From: an uncultured Solirubrobacterales bacterium
GTDB lineage: Bacteria; Actinomycetota; Thermoleophilia; Solirubrobacterales; 70-9
NCBI GenBank assembly: GCA_903939845.1
Contig: CAJAIJ010000039.1
Span: 1-64,000 of the forward strand
Direction: 5' to 3'
Length of the DNA stretch: 64,000 nucleotides
Each line of letters starts with the position of its first letter. Position 1 is the stretch's first letter. Both the position numbers and the translations under genes were made by a program. Under the pieces are notes generated by a model. It worked only from the letters and a program-made list of their open reading frames with translations. It had not been told where the DNA came from and searched no databases. Of this stretch, positions 26,503 to 37,591 are shown piece after piece.

Positions 26503-28113
26503 ATGAATCGACGGGATCCAGTCTCCGAGCTGAAGACGGCCGTGCTCGAGGTAGTCCGCGACAGAGTGGGGGAGCTGCCCTCGACCCCGTCGCTCGACCC
26601 TTCGGACCGGCCGGAGCACGGTGACTTCGCATCGAACGTGGCCATGCTCGCGGCCCCGGTTGCAGGTCGTCCGCCGCGAGAGGTGGCGGAAGAGGTCGGG
26701 GTCGGCCTGGCCGAGAGGCTGGGCGACTCGCTCGAGCGGTTCGAAGTCGCTGGCCCCGGTTTCCTGAATCTGTTCATGACCGACCGGTGGTATCGAACGG
26801 CCGTGGCCACGATGTTCGAGGACGACGGACCCACCGTTCCTCCGGTCGAGGCCCCCCGCGACACCATGGTCGAGTTCGTCTCGGCCAATCCGACCGGGCC
26901 GCTGACCGCCGCCTCGGGCCGACACGCTGCCTACGGAGACGCCCTGACCAGGATCCTGAGGGCGGTCGGCCATCCGGTCGCGACCGAGTACTACGTCAAC
27001 GATGGCGGCAGCCAGATCGAGAAGTTCGCGGCCTCGATCGCGGCACGAATGGAGGGTGTCGAGCCCCCCGAAGACGGATACAGGGGTGAATACGTCAACG
27101 ACCTGGCCGAACGGGCGAGGTCGGAGGGAATTTCTCCCGAGGGTCTCGGTGAGGCCGGAGTGAGCTGGATGCTCGATTCGATCAGGGCCTCGCTGGAGAG
27201 GTTTCGGGTAGGAATCGAGTCATTCTTCTCGGAGCGCTCGCTCTATGACCGGGGGCTGGTCGAGAAGGGAATCGAGCGACTGGGCGAAACCGGCAGCACC
27301 TACGAGTCTGAAGGGGCGCTCTGGCTGAGGACTACGGATTTCGGTGACGACAAGGACCGGGTTCTGATCAGGTCCGGGGGAGAGCCGACCTACTTCGGTG
27401 CCGACGTCGCCTACCACGCCGACAAGATCTCCCGGGGTCACACTCTGCTCCTCGACGTCCTCGGAGCCGACCACCACGGCTATGTCACCAGGATGGATGC
27501 GGCCGTCCGGTCTCTGGGGGGAGAGGAGGCGGACTTCGAGGCCATGATCCTCCAGATGATTCATCTGGTCGAGGGCGGGGAGAGGACCAAGATGTCGAAG
27601 CGGGCCGGTGACATCGTCACGCTCGACGAGCTGGTCGAAGACATAGGCGTCGACGCTGCCCGTTTCTTCCTGCTGCAGCGGAGCCACGATCGCACGATGG
27701 AACTCGACCTGGACCTGGCGAGGACGAAGTCTTCGGACAACCCCGTCTACTACGTCCAGTACGCACACGCCCGGATCCGGAGCATCCTGAGGAAGGCGGC
27801 CGACGCCGGGGTGGTCGCCTCCGATGCCCTTCCGGCCGACCCGGTCGATCCCTCGGAAAAGGCCCTGGTGGCGCTGCTGCTCGCCTTCCCGGGCGAGGTC
27901 CACGTCGCGGCCGAGAAGAGGGCCCCGCACCGCATCTGCGCCTACTCGATGTCACTGGCCGCGGCCTTCCATGCCTTCTACCGCGACTGTCAGGTGGTAG
28001 GGGCCTCCGGCAGGGAGCTGGAAGAGTCGCGACTGGCGCTCTGCGAGGTGACCGGGGCGACCATTCGGAGGTCCCTGGACCTGCTCGGGATCTCGGCTCC
28101 CGAGAGCATGTAG
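26503..28113 (+). CDS. argS: Arginyl-tRNA synthetase
   Basis: 536 residues, class I synthetase. The N-terminal Add1 domain has DFASNVAMLAAP. The signature region is FVSANPTGPLTAASGRHAAYGD, in which the first His of HIGH is not present (TAAS in place of HVGH), as in some actinobacterial ArgRS. FGADVAYHADK and LDVLGADHHGYVTRM line the active site, TKMSKRAGDIVTL is the KMSKS loop, and the C-terminal DALR-type domain ends in LCEVTGATIRRSLDLLGI. Converges with ccmH, 6 bases apart. Confidence 0.95.
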   Translation: MNRRDPVSELKTAVLEVVRDRVGELPSTPSLDPSDRPEHGDFASNVAMLAAPVAGRPPREVAEEVGVGLAERLGDSLERFEVAGPGFLNLFMTDRWYRTAVATMFEDDGPTVPPVEAPRDTMVEFVSANPTGPLTAASGRHAAYGDALTRILRAVGHPVATEYYVNDGGSQIEKFAASIAARMEGVEPPEDGYRGEYVNDLAERARSEGISPEGLGEAGVSWMLDSIRASLERFRVGIESFFSERSLYDRGLVEKGIERLGETGSTYESEGALWLRTTDFGDDKDRVLIRSGGEPTYFGADVAYHADKISRGHTLLLDVLGADHHGYVTRMDAAVRSLGGEEADFEAMILQMIHLVEGGERTKMSKRAGDIVTLDELVEDIGVDAARFFLLQRSHDRTMELDLDLARTKSSDNPVYYVQYAHARIRSILRKAADAGVVASDALPADPVDPSEKALVALLLAFPGEVHVAAEKRAPHRICAYSMSLAAAFHAFYRDCQVVGASGRELEESRLALCEVTGATIRRSLDLLGISAPESM

Positions 28114-28119
28114 CCGGAT

Positions 28120-28629
28120 CTATCGGCCGTCGAAGCGTTCGAGATCGCGGTCGAGACGTTCGGCCGCGGGACCCTCCGGCATCGCCGTCGGCTCGGGGTC
28201 GGCTTCCTTCGCGGTGTTGCGGCGCCAGAGCAGCGCTGCGACCACTACGGCGATGGCTCCGCCGATCAGGCCGATCAACGGGACCAGATAGGCCCAGGCG
28301 TTGATCCCTTCGTCATCGGGAAGTGCCAGGACCTGCGGTCCGTACTCGGCGACAAGGGCATCTTCGATCTGCTGTTCGTCGAGGCCCTGGGCGATCAATC
28401 TCTTGATGAAGACCCTCTGTCTGTCCGCTGCCGGCGCCTCCGAGAGGCCGAGCAGGGTGCCGCAGACCGGGCACATCACATTCTCTTCGACATCGGCGAA
28501 GTTCGCCTTTCGTTCCGGCGCTTCGGCGCCCGCGACGCCTTCACCCGGGACCGATCCGACCGCGGAGGCCGGGAGCATCGATGCACCCGCAATCGCCGAA
28601 GCGACCAGAGCGGCGATGATCAGCCTCAA
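28120..28629 (-). CDS. ccmH: Cytochrome c maturation protein CcmH/CcdA-linked thiol protein
   Basis: 169 residues. A signal peptide (about 1-23) precedes the three-helix CcmH fold with ENVMCPVCGTLLGLSEA (redox CxxC) and IKRLIAQGLDEQQIEDALVAEYG, a family hallmark. One membrane helix (about 115-140) and a short cytoplasmic tail follow. It reduces apocytochrome c cysteines for heme attachment. Overlaps ccmG by four bases. Confidence 0.92.
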   Translation of the reverse strand: MRLIIAALVASAIAGASMLPASAVGSVPGEGVAGAEAPERKANFADVEENVMCPVCGTLLGLSEAPAADRQRVFIKRLIAQGLDEQQIEDALVAEYGPQVLALPDDEGINAWAYLVPLIGLIGGAIAVVVAALLWRRNTAKEADPEPTAMPEGPAAERLDRDLERFDGR

Positions 28630-29171
28630 GCTCCCGATCCCTTCGAAGTGCCGATTGCCGGTTCGGCAAATCTCTCGATGTCGGCGTAGTCACGGAACGG
28701 TCCCCGAAGGCGGGAGGTGAGTCGGCCCTCGGGGTCGACCAGGAACGACTCCGGAACTCCGGTGGTCCCGAGTGCATCCGAGTAGCTGCCCGTCGGATCC
28801 CGCAGTTGAGGGAATGTCAGGTCGAACTCCCGGATGAACGCGAGTGCGTCACTCGTGATGTCGCGGGTGTCTATGCCGAGCACCGTGATTTCGCCACTCC
28901 ACCGCCGGCTGAACTTCTCCAGGGCCGGTGACTCGTCGCGACACGGGGTGCACCAGGAAGCCCAGACGTTCATCAGGACCCACTCGCCCCTGTAGTCCGC
29001 CAGTGATCCCTTCCCATTGGTGCCCGAGTCCGGGGGGAGGGACTCGAGGGGGACCGAAGGCACCTCGCTTCCGGTCGCGAGGGTCTCCCCGGACTTTGAA
29101 GCGAGGCCCCACACGAGGAAGGCGATCGCGCCGACGATGGCAGAGACGACCAGGATGGTTCTGAGGTTCAT
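28626..29171 (-). CDS. ccmG: Thioredoxin-like CcmG/ResA/TlpA protein
   Basis: 181 residues with an N-terminal membrane anchor (about 5-25) and an external thioredoxin fold: NVWASWCTPCRDESPALEKF (redox CTPC) and TGVPESFLVDPEGRLTSRLRG (cis-Pro region). It would pass electrons to CcmH or to apocytochrome c. First gene of a two-gene minus-strand unit; the rest of the Ccm set visible here is 5 kb away. Confidence 0.9.
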   Translation of the reverse strand: MNLRTILVVSAIVGAIAFLVWGLASKSGETLATGSEVPSVPLESLPPDSGTNGKGSLADYRGEWVLMNVWASWCTPCRDESPALEKFSRRWSGEITVLGIDTRDITSDALAFIREFDLTFPQLRDPTGSYSDALGTTGVPESFLVDPEGRLTSRLRGPFRDYADIERFAEPAIGTSKGSGA

Positions 29172-29304
29172 TCCGATTCCGAGTATGAAGGAATGGTCAT
29201 TGCACCGACCGGCACCGGTCCTGTCAGTAACTTTCCTTCACCCTGACTTCGTTTTCCGACATCCTCGCGCCGCATCCCGTGTGCCCCCGGGAGGGTTCGG
29301 CCAG

Positions 29305-30444
29305 GTGAGTTCGTTCACCGGACCCAGAGTCGGCATGGTCGGTGCCGGTCAGCTTGCCCGGATGACTCAGCAGGCCGCCATCGGTCTCGGTGTCCACCTC
29401 ACCGTCCTGGCCGAGCGCGACGACGAGCCGGCAGTACTCGCGGGGGCCGACTTCCTGATCGGCGCTCCCGCCGATGGCGACGCGATCCGGGACCTTGCCG
29501 GACGGACTGACGTCGTCACCTTCGATCACGAGGGCATTCCTCCCGAACTCCTGGTCGAGCTCGACAGGGAGGGCCTCCGGCTCGCTCCTCCGCCAGCGGC
29601 CAAACTGCTGGCACAGGACAAGGCCGAGGCCCGCAGGAGGTTCGCCGAGCTGGGCTTCCCCGTGCCCCCGAACACGGTCGCATCGACCCTCGGGGAGGTT
29701 CTCGAGTTCGCCGACCTGCACGGTTGGCCGATCATGGCGAAGGCCCCCCGAGGGGGTTACGACGGACGAGGAGTCTGGACGGTTGGGTCCGAGGCTGAAG
29801 CGAACGAGTTGATCGATCAGATCGAAGGCGATCTACTGCTCGAACCGAAGCTCGATCTCCTCCGGGAGATCGCCGTCGTCGCCGCCCGGGGTCCGGAGGG
29901 CGAGGTCGCCGTCTATCCGGCGATCGAGACGGTCCAGCGGGATGCGATGTGCCGCGAGCTCCTCGTCCCGGCGCCGATCCCGCCCGACCTTGCCGAAGAG
30001 GCGACCGGGATGGGGGTTGCCATGGCCGAGGCGATCGGGGCGGTCGGTCTGGTGGCGGTCGAGCTGTTCCACACCCCGGACGGCCTGATCGTCAACGAGC
30101 TCGCTCTACGGCCGCACAACTCCGGCCACTTCTCGATCGAGGGGGCCGATACCTCCCAGTTCGAGCAGCACCTGCGGGCGGTTCTGGGCTGGCCCCTCGG
30201 CAGCACAGAGCTGACCGCGCCGGCCGTCGTGACGATCAACGTCGTCGGCCCCGAGGATGGTTCGGATCCGAGGGAACGCGTTCCCGAGGCGATTGCCGTC
30301 GACGGTGCACACATCCACATCTACGACAAGGATGCGAGGCCTGGCCGTAAGCTGGGCCACGTGACAGCCCGTGCCGAAACGGTCGAGAAGGCCCGTGAAA
30401 CCGCACTGAGAGCCGTCGGGATCCTCGAAGGGGGAACCCCTTGA
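29305..30444 (+). CDS. purK: N5-carboxyaminoimidazole ribonucleotide synthase
   Basis: 379 residues, ATP-grasp enzyme of purine synthesis that carboxylates [20 protein letters not shown] is the N-terminal motif, [13 protein letters not shown] and [20 protein letters not shown] follow, then [15 protein letters not shown] (ATP-binding loop) and [17 protein letters not shown] (metal site). GTG 29305 follows a GGGAGGG element; the frame is open further upstream but the fold begins within 10 residues. Overlaps purE by four bases. Confidence 0.94.
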   Translation: MSSFTGPRVGMVGAGQLARMTQQAAIGLGVHLTVLAERDDEPAVLAGADFLIGAPADGDAIRDLAGRTDVVTFDHEGIPPELLVELDREGLRLAPPPAAKLLAQDKAEARRRFAELGFPVPPNTVASTLGEVLEFADLHGWPIMAKAPRGGYDGRGVWTVGSEAEANELIDQIEGDLLLEPKLDLLREIAVVAARGPEGEVAVYPAIETVQRDAMCRELLVPAPIPPDLAEEATGMGVAMAEAIGAVGLVAVELFHTPDGLIVNELALRPHNSGHFSIEGADTSQFEQHLRAVLGWPLGSTELTAPAVVTINVVGPEDGSDPRERVPEAIAVDGAHIHIYDKDARPGRKLGHVTARAETVEKARETALRAVGILEGGTP

Positions 30445-30932
30445 CCGGCCCCGTGGTTGGAATCGTGATGGGCAGCGACTCGGACCTCGAGGTGATGAAG
30501 CCCGCGTCCGAAGCCCTGGCCGAGCTCGGGATCGAGCATGAGATCCGGGTGGTCTCGGCCCACCGCACACCCGAAGACATGGTCGCCTACGGCAAGTCCG
30601 CCGAGGAGAGGGGGCTGAAGGCGATCATCGCCGGGGCCGGAGGCGCCGCACACCTCCCGGGAATGCTCGCCTCGCTGACCCCGCTGCCCGTGATCGGAGT
30701 CCCGGTTCCGTTGAAGAACCTGAGCGGCCTCGACTCGCTGCTCTCGATCGTCCAGATGCCCTCGGGGGTCCCGGTTGCCACGGTCGCGATCGGGGCCGGC
30801 CGGAACGCAGGCCTGCTTGCCGCCCGGATCATCGGGGCCTTCGACGAGGAAGTCCGGGGCGGGGTGGACCGGCTTCGCGAGCAGGCCGCCGAGAAGGCCC
30901 GCGCGGCCGACTCCGGTCTCGACAGGGACTGA
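30441..30932 (+). CDS. purE: N5-CAIR mutase
   Basis: 163 residues, class I Pur[15 protein letters not shown] binds substrate phosphate, [10 protein letters not shown] carries the catalytic His, [16 protein letters not shown] and [21 protein letters not shown] complete the site, and [21 protein letters not shown] the C-terminus. Starts with TTG in a TTGA overlap with purK, as expected for a coupled pair. Confidence 0.96.
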   Translation: MTGPVVGIVMGSDSDLEVMKPASEALAELGIEHEIRVVSAHRTPEDMVAYGKSAEERGLKAIIAGAGGAAHLPGMLASLTPLPVIGVPVPLKNLSGLDSLLSIVQMPSGVPVATVAIGAGRNAGLLAARIIGAFDEEVRGGVDRLREQAAEKARAADSGLDRD

Positions 30933-30962
30933 GGTCCCGGGGCATCCCGGAAGTTCGGAACG

Positions 30963-31298
30963 TTGGAATACGCAGCGGCGACCCTCACCGTCCTCCTGGG
31001 ACTCCTCGGCCTGGTATCGCCGGGAACGGCCATGCGACTGGTCGGCATCGAGCCGAACCGACCTCACGGCCTCCTCGACGTCAGGGCCACCTACGGCGGT
31101 CTCTTCATCGCGCTCGGGGCCTTCCCGTTGCTGGCAGCCGAGCCGGTTGCCTTCCAGATGCTGGGAGTTGCGTGGCTTGCCGCAGGCCTGGCCCGGATCG
31201 TCTTCACACCGATCGATCGGGTCTGGACAAGGGAGAACCTCGCCGGAATCGCGGTCGAGATCGGTCTCGGACTGGCCGCACTGCTGCCCTCCGTCTGA
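30963..31298 (+). CDS. Small membrane protein, DUF4345-like
   Basis: 111 residues from TTG 30963. Four hydrophobic segments separated by polar turns (GIEPNRPHGLLDVRATYGGLF; RIVFTPIDRVW). The LDVRATYGGL segment resembles DUF4345 proteins, which are small four-helix membrane proteins without known function. No strong ribosome-binding site. Confidence 0.6.
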   Translation: MEYAAATLTVLLGLLGLVSPGTAMRLVGIEPNRPHGLLDVRATYGGLFIALGAFPLLAAEPVAFQMLGVAWLAAGLARIVFTPIDRVWTRENLAGIAVEIGLGLAALLPSV

Positions 31299-31344
31299 GG
31301 GCGCAGCGGCCCGCCCGGACGGTCGCCCTCAGATGGACAGCCGA

Positions 31345-31350
31345 TAGGAT
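31345..31350 (+). promoter_or_regulatory. -10 element for tRNA-Gly
   Basis: TAGGAT ends nine bases before the mature 5' end of the tRNA. No good -35 match is seen. Confidence 0.4.
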
Positions 31351-31359
31351 CGGCCCGCT

Positions 31360-31432
31360 GCGGACGTAGCTCAGTTGGTAGAGCGCGAGCTTCCCAAGCT
31401 CGAGGTCGCGGGTTCGAGACCCGTCGTCCGCT
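31360..31432 (+). tRNA. tRNA-Gly (CCC)
   Basis: A 73-base cloverleaf. The acceptor stem is GCGGACG/CGTCCGC, the D arm GCTCAGTTGGTAGAGC, the anticodon stem CGAGC/GCTCG with loop TTCCCAA (anticodon CCC, codon GGG), and the T arm GCGGGTTCGAGACCCGT. The discriminator base is T and CCA is not encoded. Confidence 0.95.
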
Positions 31433-31450
31433 TCGGTCGACCCGGACCCC

Positions 31451-32008
31451 TCAGCCGTCGTAGGCGGGGAGCCTGTCGGCAAGCTCGGACAACTTCGGCG
31501 CAGCGGCATCTCTGGGTGAAGTCACCAGATCCAGTCCCCCGGGCCACTCGATCCCCACGTTCGGATCGTCGTAGGCGAAGGAGAGGTCGAGGTCGGGGTC
31601 GTAGTAGCCGGACTGCGCGTAGGTGACGTCGGCGGTCTCCGAGGTGACGCAGAAGCCATGGGCAAATCCAGCCGGGCAGTAGACCTGGTGGAGGTTCTCT
31701 CCGGTCAACTCGAAGCCCTCCCAACCCCCGAAGGTCGGTGAACCTCTGCGGATGTCGACAACGAAGTCGACGATCTCTCCGTAGACGCACCTGATCAGCT
31801 TCGAGACCCCCGGCCCGGCCGCGAAGTGCATGCCTCTGACGACCCCACGTCCGGAGCGGGAGTGGTTGGTCTGGATCATCTCCTCGGTCATCCCGGCTTC
31901 GGAGAAGTCGGACCGGCGATAGGTCTCGGCGAACAGGCCGCGATCGTCCCGATGGATATCGGGCACGATCAACATGGCTCCCTGAAGCCGGGACGGCAGG
32001 AATTCCAT
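31451..32008 (-). CDS. rfbC: dTDP-4-dehydrorhamnose 3,5-epimerase family protein
   Basis: 185 residues, RmlC cupin. RDDRGLFAETYRRSDF, QTNHSRSGRGVVRGMHF (catalytic His region), KLIRCVYGEIVDFVVDIRRGSPTFG, and QVYCPAGFAHGFCVTSETADVTYAQSGYY. It would make the L-rhamnose precursor for cell-surface glycans. ATG lies six bases after TAGGAT (32015-32020, minus strand), a leaderless arrangement. Divergent from a GT2 glycosyltransferase, which may use the sugar. The rmlA, B and D genes are not here. Confidence 0.9.
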   Translation of the reverse strand: MEFLPSRLQGAMLIVPDIHRDDRGLFAETYRRSDFSEAGMTEEMIQTNHSRSGRGVVRGMHFAAGPGVSKLIRCVYGEIVDFVVDIRRGSPTFGGWEGFELTGENLHQVYCPAGFAHGFCVTSETADVTYAQSGYYDPDLDLSFAYDDPNVGIEWPGGLDLVTSPRDAAAPKLSELADRLPAYDG

Positions 32009-32089
32009 CGGGCGATCCTAGGCGATGGCCGGGCACCATTGCTTCCGTCCCGAGTGCGGTTTGAAGGTCAACCGTTACCGTTCACCGGC

Positions 32090-33145
32090 GTGACTGAAGC
32101 AGCCGAGGCAGACAGAGACGCCGCGAACGGCCGACCCCGGACCGGCAGGATCACGGCGATCCTCATCGGCTACCTCGAGGACCCGTCCGAGACGGCCCGT
32201 GCGATCACGAGCCTTCGCCGCCAGACCCGACCACCGGACGAGTTCCTGCTCGTCGACAACTCAGGCAACGGCCGCCATCGCGCCATGGCGGAGTCCGAGG
32301 GCGCCGTCTATGTCGATCCGGGTCGGAACCTCGGGTTTGCTGCGGGCGTGAATCTCGCGGCAGAACGGGCCTCGGGCGATCGCCTGCTCCTGATCAACCC
32401 CGACTCCAGTGCCGAACCGGAATGCCTCGCCCGTCTCGAGTCGGCGCTCGAATCCAACCCGGGGGCCTCGATCGCAGGCGCACAGGTGCTGCTTCCCGAC
32501 GGAACCGTCAATGCGGGCGACAATCCGATCCACCTGAGCGGGCTCGCCTGGTCCGGGAACCTCGGACGGGAGCCCGAGGCAGGGGATCCGCGCGGGACCC
32601 TCTCGGTCTCCGGCGCGGCGATGCTGGTGGATGCCGTCAGCTTCCGGGAGCTGGGTGGATTCCACCCCGGGATCTTCATGTACTTCGAAGACACAGATCT
32701 CGCCTGGCGGAGCCGGATCGCCGGTCGCGAAGTCCTGTTCTGTCCGGATGCAAGGGTCGCGCACGATTACGAGTTCGCCAAGGCCGACTCCAAGTGGCGC
32801 TGGCTGGAGGAGGGTCGGATCAGCGCAGTACTCACCAACTACCAGCCACGGACGTTGGTTCTCCTCTCACCCTTGCTGGTGGCGACCGAGCTCGCTACCT
32901 GGGCGGCCGCCGTCCGGGGCGGCTGGGCAAGGCAGAAGGCCGGTGCGTGGGTGACGATCTGGCGCAACCGGAGACTCCTCGGGGAGTGGCGGACCAGGGT
33001 GGCCGGACTACGGCAGGTCTCCGACGGGGAGCTGTTGCCGGAATTCGCCCAGATCGTCGAGACGCCCCTGCTCGAGTCGAGATCGGCCGGGATCTTCCCT
33101 GGCCTGCAGCGGGCCTACGCCCGGCTGGTCTCGAAGCTGGCCTGA
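32090..33145 (+). CDS. Glycosyltransferase family 2 (rhamnosyltransferase-like)
   Basis: 351 residues from GTG 32090. GT-A fold: RITAILIGYLEDPSETARAI, FLLVDNSGNG, NLGFAAGVNLAAERASGDRLLLINPD (nucleotide-sugar and metal site, NPD in place of DDD), SGAAMLVD, and GGFHPGIFMYFEDTDLAWRSR. The C-terminal 100 residues are helical and may lie on the membrane. This subtype commonly transfers rhamnose in cell-wall or O-antigen synthesis. The divergent rfbC gene supports that. Confidence 0.88.
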   Translation: MTEAAEADRDAANGRPRTGRITAILIGYLEDPSETARAITSLRRQTRPPDEFLLVDNSGNGRHRAMAESEGAVYVDPGRNLGFAAGVNLAAERASGDRLLLINPDSSAEPECLARLESALESNPGASIAGAQVLLPDGTVNAGDNPIHLSGLAWSGNLGREPEAGDPRGTLSVSGAAMLVDAVSFRELGGFHPGIFMYFEDTDLAWRSRIAGREVLFCPDARVAHDYEFAKADSKWRWLEEGRISAVLTNYQPRTLVLLSPLLVATELATWAAAVRGGWARQKAGAWVTIWRNRRLLGEWRTRVAGLRQVSDGELLPEFAQIVETPLLESRSAGIFPGLQRAYARLVSKLA

Positions 33146-33160
33146 GGTCCGGGAGCCCGA

Positions 33161-33868
33161 TCAGACGGCCTGCCCGACCGGCCTGATCAGGATCTCGTTC
33201 ACGTCCACGGAAGGGGGTGTTCCGATCGCCCACCTCACGGCATCGGCGATGTCGGTGTCACGCAGAGCCCAGGAGCCGGGTCGGTTTTCGAAGAAGGGCG
33301 TGTCGACCATTCCCGGCTCGATCACCGTCACCCTGATCGCATTGCCGTCCTCACGGCCTCGCAACTCCTGCCTCAGCGACTCGCCGATCGAAGTCGCCGC
33401 GAACTTGGTCGCCGAGTAGAGGGAGCCGGGCAGTGACCGTCTGCCCGCCACGGAGCTCGTGATCAGGAAGTGCCCTTCGCCCTTTTCCAAGAGGTGGGGC
33501 AGGGTCGCCCGGATCGTCAGGGCCGGTCCCAGCACGTTGGTCAGGACCATGGACTCCCAATGCTCCGGGGTCTCCTCGAGAAACCCTCTGGTGGCTCCGA
33601 ATCCTGCGTTGGCGAAAACGGCATCCAGCCCCCCGAAGGCCTCGACACCGCGCCGGGCCATGGCCTCGACCTGATCCCACTGGGTCACGTCGCAAGGGAT
33701 CGCGATTGCCCTGGACGCTCCGCCCAGCTCGTCGGCAAGTGACTCGATCGGATCGGGTCTTCGGCCAGCAAGAACTAGATTCCAGGATTCCGACAGGATC
33801 CGGGCCGTGGCGGCCCCGATTCCCGTCCCGGCACCGGTGATCAGCATCGTCTTTCGTTCGGAGTTCAT
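33161..33868 (-). CDS. Short-chain dehydrogenase/reductase
   Basis: 235 residues, classical SDR. LITGAGTGIGAATARI binds NAD(P); FANAGFGA is the NAG motif; SSVAGRRSLPGSLYSATKFA holds the catalytic Ser, Tyr and Lys (YSATK); ETPEHWESMVLTNVLGPA gives the catalytic Asn. An Arg pair in LAGRRPDP suggests NADP. The substrate is unknown. CACAAT lies six bases before the ATG, a possible leaderless start. Divergent from ccmE. Confidence 0.9.
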   Translation of the reverse strand: MNSERKTMLITGAGTGIGAATARILSESWNLVLAGRRPDPIESLADELGGASRAIAIPCDVTQWDQVEAMARRGVEAFGGLDAVFANAGFGATRGFLEETPEHWESMVLTNVLGPALTIRATLPHLLEKGEGHFLITSSVAGRRSLPGSLYSATKFAATSIGESLRQELRGREDGNAIRVTVIEPGMVDTPFFENRPGSWALRDTDIADAVRWAIGTPPSVDVNEILIRPVGQAV

Positions 33869-34258
33869 GTGACGATTGTGCCATTGCCGTCGTCCGGGGC
33901 GGTTTCCGGGCGGTCGGCTTTGCGATAATCCAAAACGAGATGGACCCCAGCCGCAAGCGAAAGATCCGACTCGTCGTAGCCCTCAGCTTTGCCGTCCTTC
34001 TGGCGACCGGCCTCGTCTACACCTCGTTCAATGCCTCGAGCGAGGCCCGGCAGCCTTCCGAGCTCAAAGACGCCGTCCCGGGCCAGCGCTACGAGATGAC
34101 CGGAAAGGTCGTGAACGGCTCGATCGTCGAACGCGGTGAATCCGGGATCGAGTTCCGGGTCAGAGACCGCAAGGGCGCGGAGTCGATCCCCGTCACCTAC
34201 GACGGCGTCGTCCCGGATCCATTCAGGGACGGCAGGGAGATAATCATCAAGGGCACCG

Positions 34259-36501
<2,243 letters not shown>

Positions 36502-36505
<4 letters not shown>

Positions 36506-36804
36506 TCGAGCCACTACTGATTCTTGCCTTCGGGATCCTGACGGCGGCCTTCGTGACCCGTCCGTTCCGTTCGGGCTGGGCCCTAACTGGGTTCGAGGAT
36601 CCCCGTGTTGCCGACCTGGAGGCTCGTCGCGACTCGAAGTTCAGGGAGATCAAGGACACCGAGGCCGACCTCAAGTCGGGCAAGATCACCAGGGAGGACT
36701 TCGACCAGGTCAACCCCGAACTCAGGTCCGAAGCCATCCTGATCCTCGAGGAGCTCGACCGCATCCGGGCCGACGCCGACCGCAGACCGGATGAAAACGG
36801 CTAG
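36502..36804 (+). CDS. CcmI/CcmH-like small anchor protein
   Basis: 100 residues from a GTG overlapping the ccmF stop by four bases. One N-terminal membrane helix (about 3-20), then a charged coiled coil, KFREIKDTEADLKSGKITREDFDQV, which resembles the E/DxxTGKLSxEDYxxL segment of CcmI proteins. The TPR part of full CcmI is absent. Position directly after ccmF supports a role in apocytochrome handling. Confidence 0.65.
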
Positions 36805-36816
36805 ACTCCGGCCTTC

Positions 36817-37041
36817 ATGTTCGTCTTTCTAGCGGTAATCCAGGTATTCCTCGCGGCCCTGCTGATCTTCCTGATCCTGCTGCATTCCGGGAAGGACGCC
36901 GGCATGTCCGGTGCCTTCGGGATCGGTGGCGGTGGCAGCTCGATCGGCGGCGGCTCCATGGTCGAACGCAACCTGAATCGGGCGACGATCGCGGTCGCGA
37001 TCATCTTCGTCCTCAACACGATCGTTCTGGTCAAGCTCTGA
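36817..37041 (+). CDS. secG: Preprotein translocase subunit SecG
   Basis: 74 residues with two helices (about 2-22 and 53-72) joined by a glycine- and serine-rich loop, SGAFGIGGGGSSIGGGSMVERNLNRAT, as in bacterial SecG. It stabilises SecYEG during protein export. In many actinobacteria secG follows tpiA; here it lies 19 kb away next to the ccm cluster. TAGACT nine bases upstream may be its -10. Confidence 0.92.
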   Translation: MFVFLAVIQVFLAALLIFLILLHSGKDAGMSGAFGIGGGGSSIGGGSMVERNLNRATIAVAIIFVLNTIVLVKL

Positions 37042-37101
37042 CCGATGCCTTCGCGGGCATCCAGTCGCTCCTGACCGGGTCGACGAGAAGGTAGGAACCA
37101 G

Positions 37102-37539
37102 ATGTCGGACCGAACCAAGATCATCCTCGCCATGGTGTTCGGGGTTCTGGGTCTGGCGATCGGGATCTTCGCAACCGTGGTCGCCGTCAACGCCCGGGAT
37201 GCGGCCAACAGCGGCGAGGCCGTGACCGAGCAGGTCAGATCCGAGTTCACTGCGTCCCAGGCGGCCCAGGACGCCAAAGAGCAGGCATCGCTCTCGAAGG
37301 CCGAGAAGTTCGTCAACTCGCTCTCGAAACAGGAGGGACGCCTGGCTCGCAAGCTGAGGCGGACCGATCGCCGCCTGCGTTCGCTCGAGACGGGGGTCAC
37401 CGCGATCGAGGCGGACCAGGCCGACGAGTTCGACCGGGTCAACCGACGGATCTCCCGGACCAACCAGCAGGTTGCCAACCTGAAGCGTCAGGTCTCGAAC
37501 CTGAGACAAGAGGTCGAGATCCTCGGGGCCGGCGGCTGA
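37102..37539 (+). CDS. Membrane-anchored coiled-coil protein (first of two)
   Basis: 145 residues. A short N-terminus (SDRTK), one glycine-patterned helix (MVFGVLGLAIGIFATVVAV, about 10-28), then a continuous charged coiled coil to the end (heptad pattern in LARKLRRTDRRLRSLETGV and VANLKRQVSNLRQEVEIL), closing in GAGG. No known family. Well-placed ribosome-binding site (AAGGTAGG). The protein at 40006 shares length, layout and the Gly-Gly end. Confidence 0.75.
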   Translation: MSDRTKIILAMVFGVLGLAIGIFATVVAVNARDAANSGEAVTEQVRSEFTASQAAQDAKEQASLSKAEKFVNSLSKQEGRLARKLRRTDRRLRSLETGVTAIEADQADEFDRVNRRISRTNQQVANLKRQVSNLRQEVEILGAGG

Positions 37540-37591
37540 CCGACACGGTCCGGATCGGCGACCCGATTTCGACACCGCAAGCGCCTGCAAG

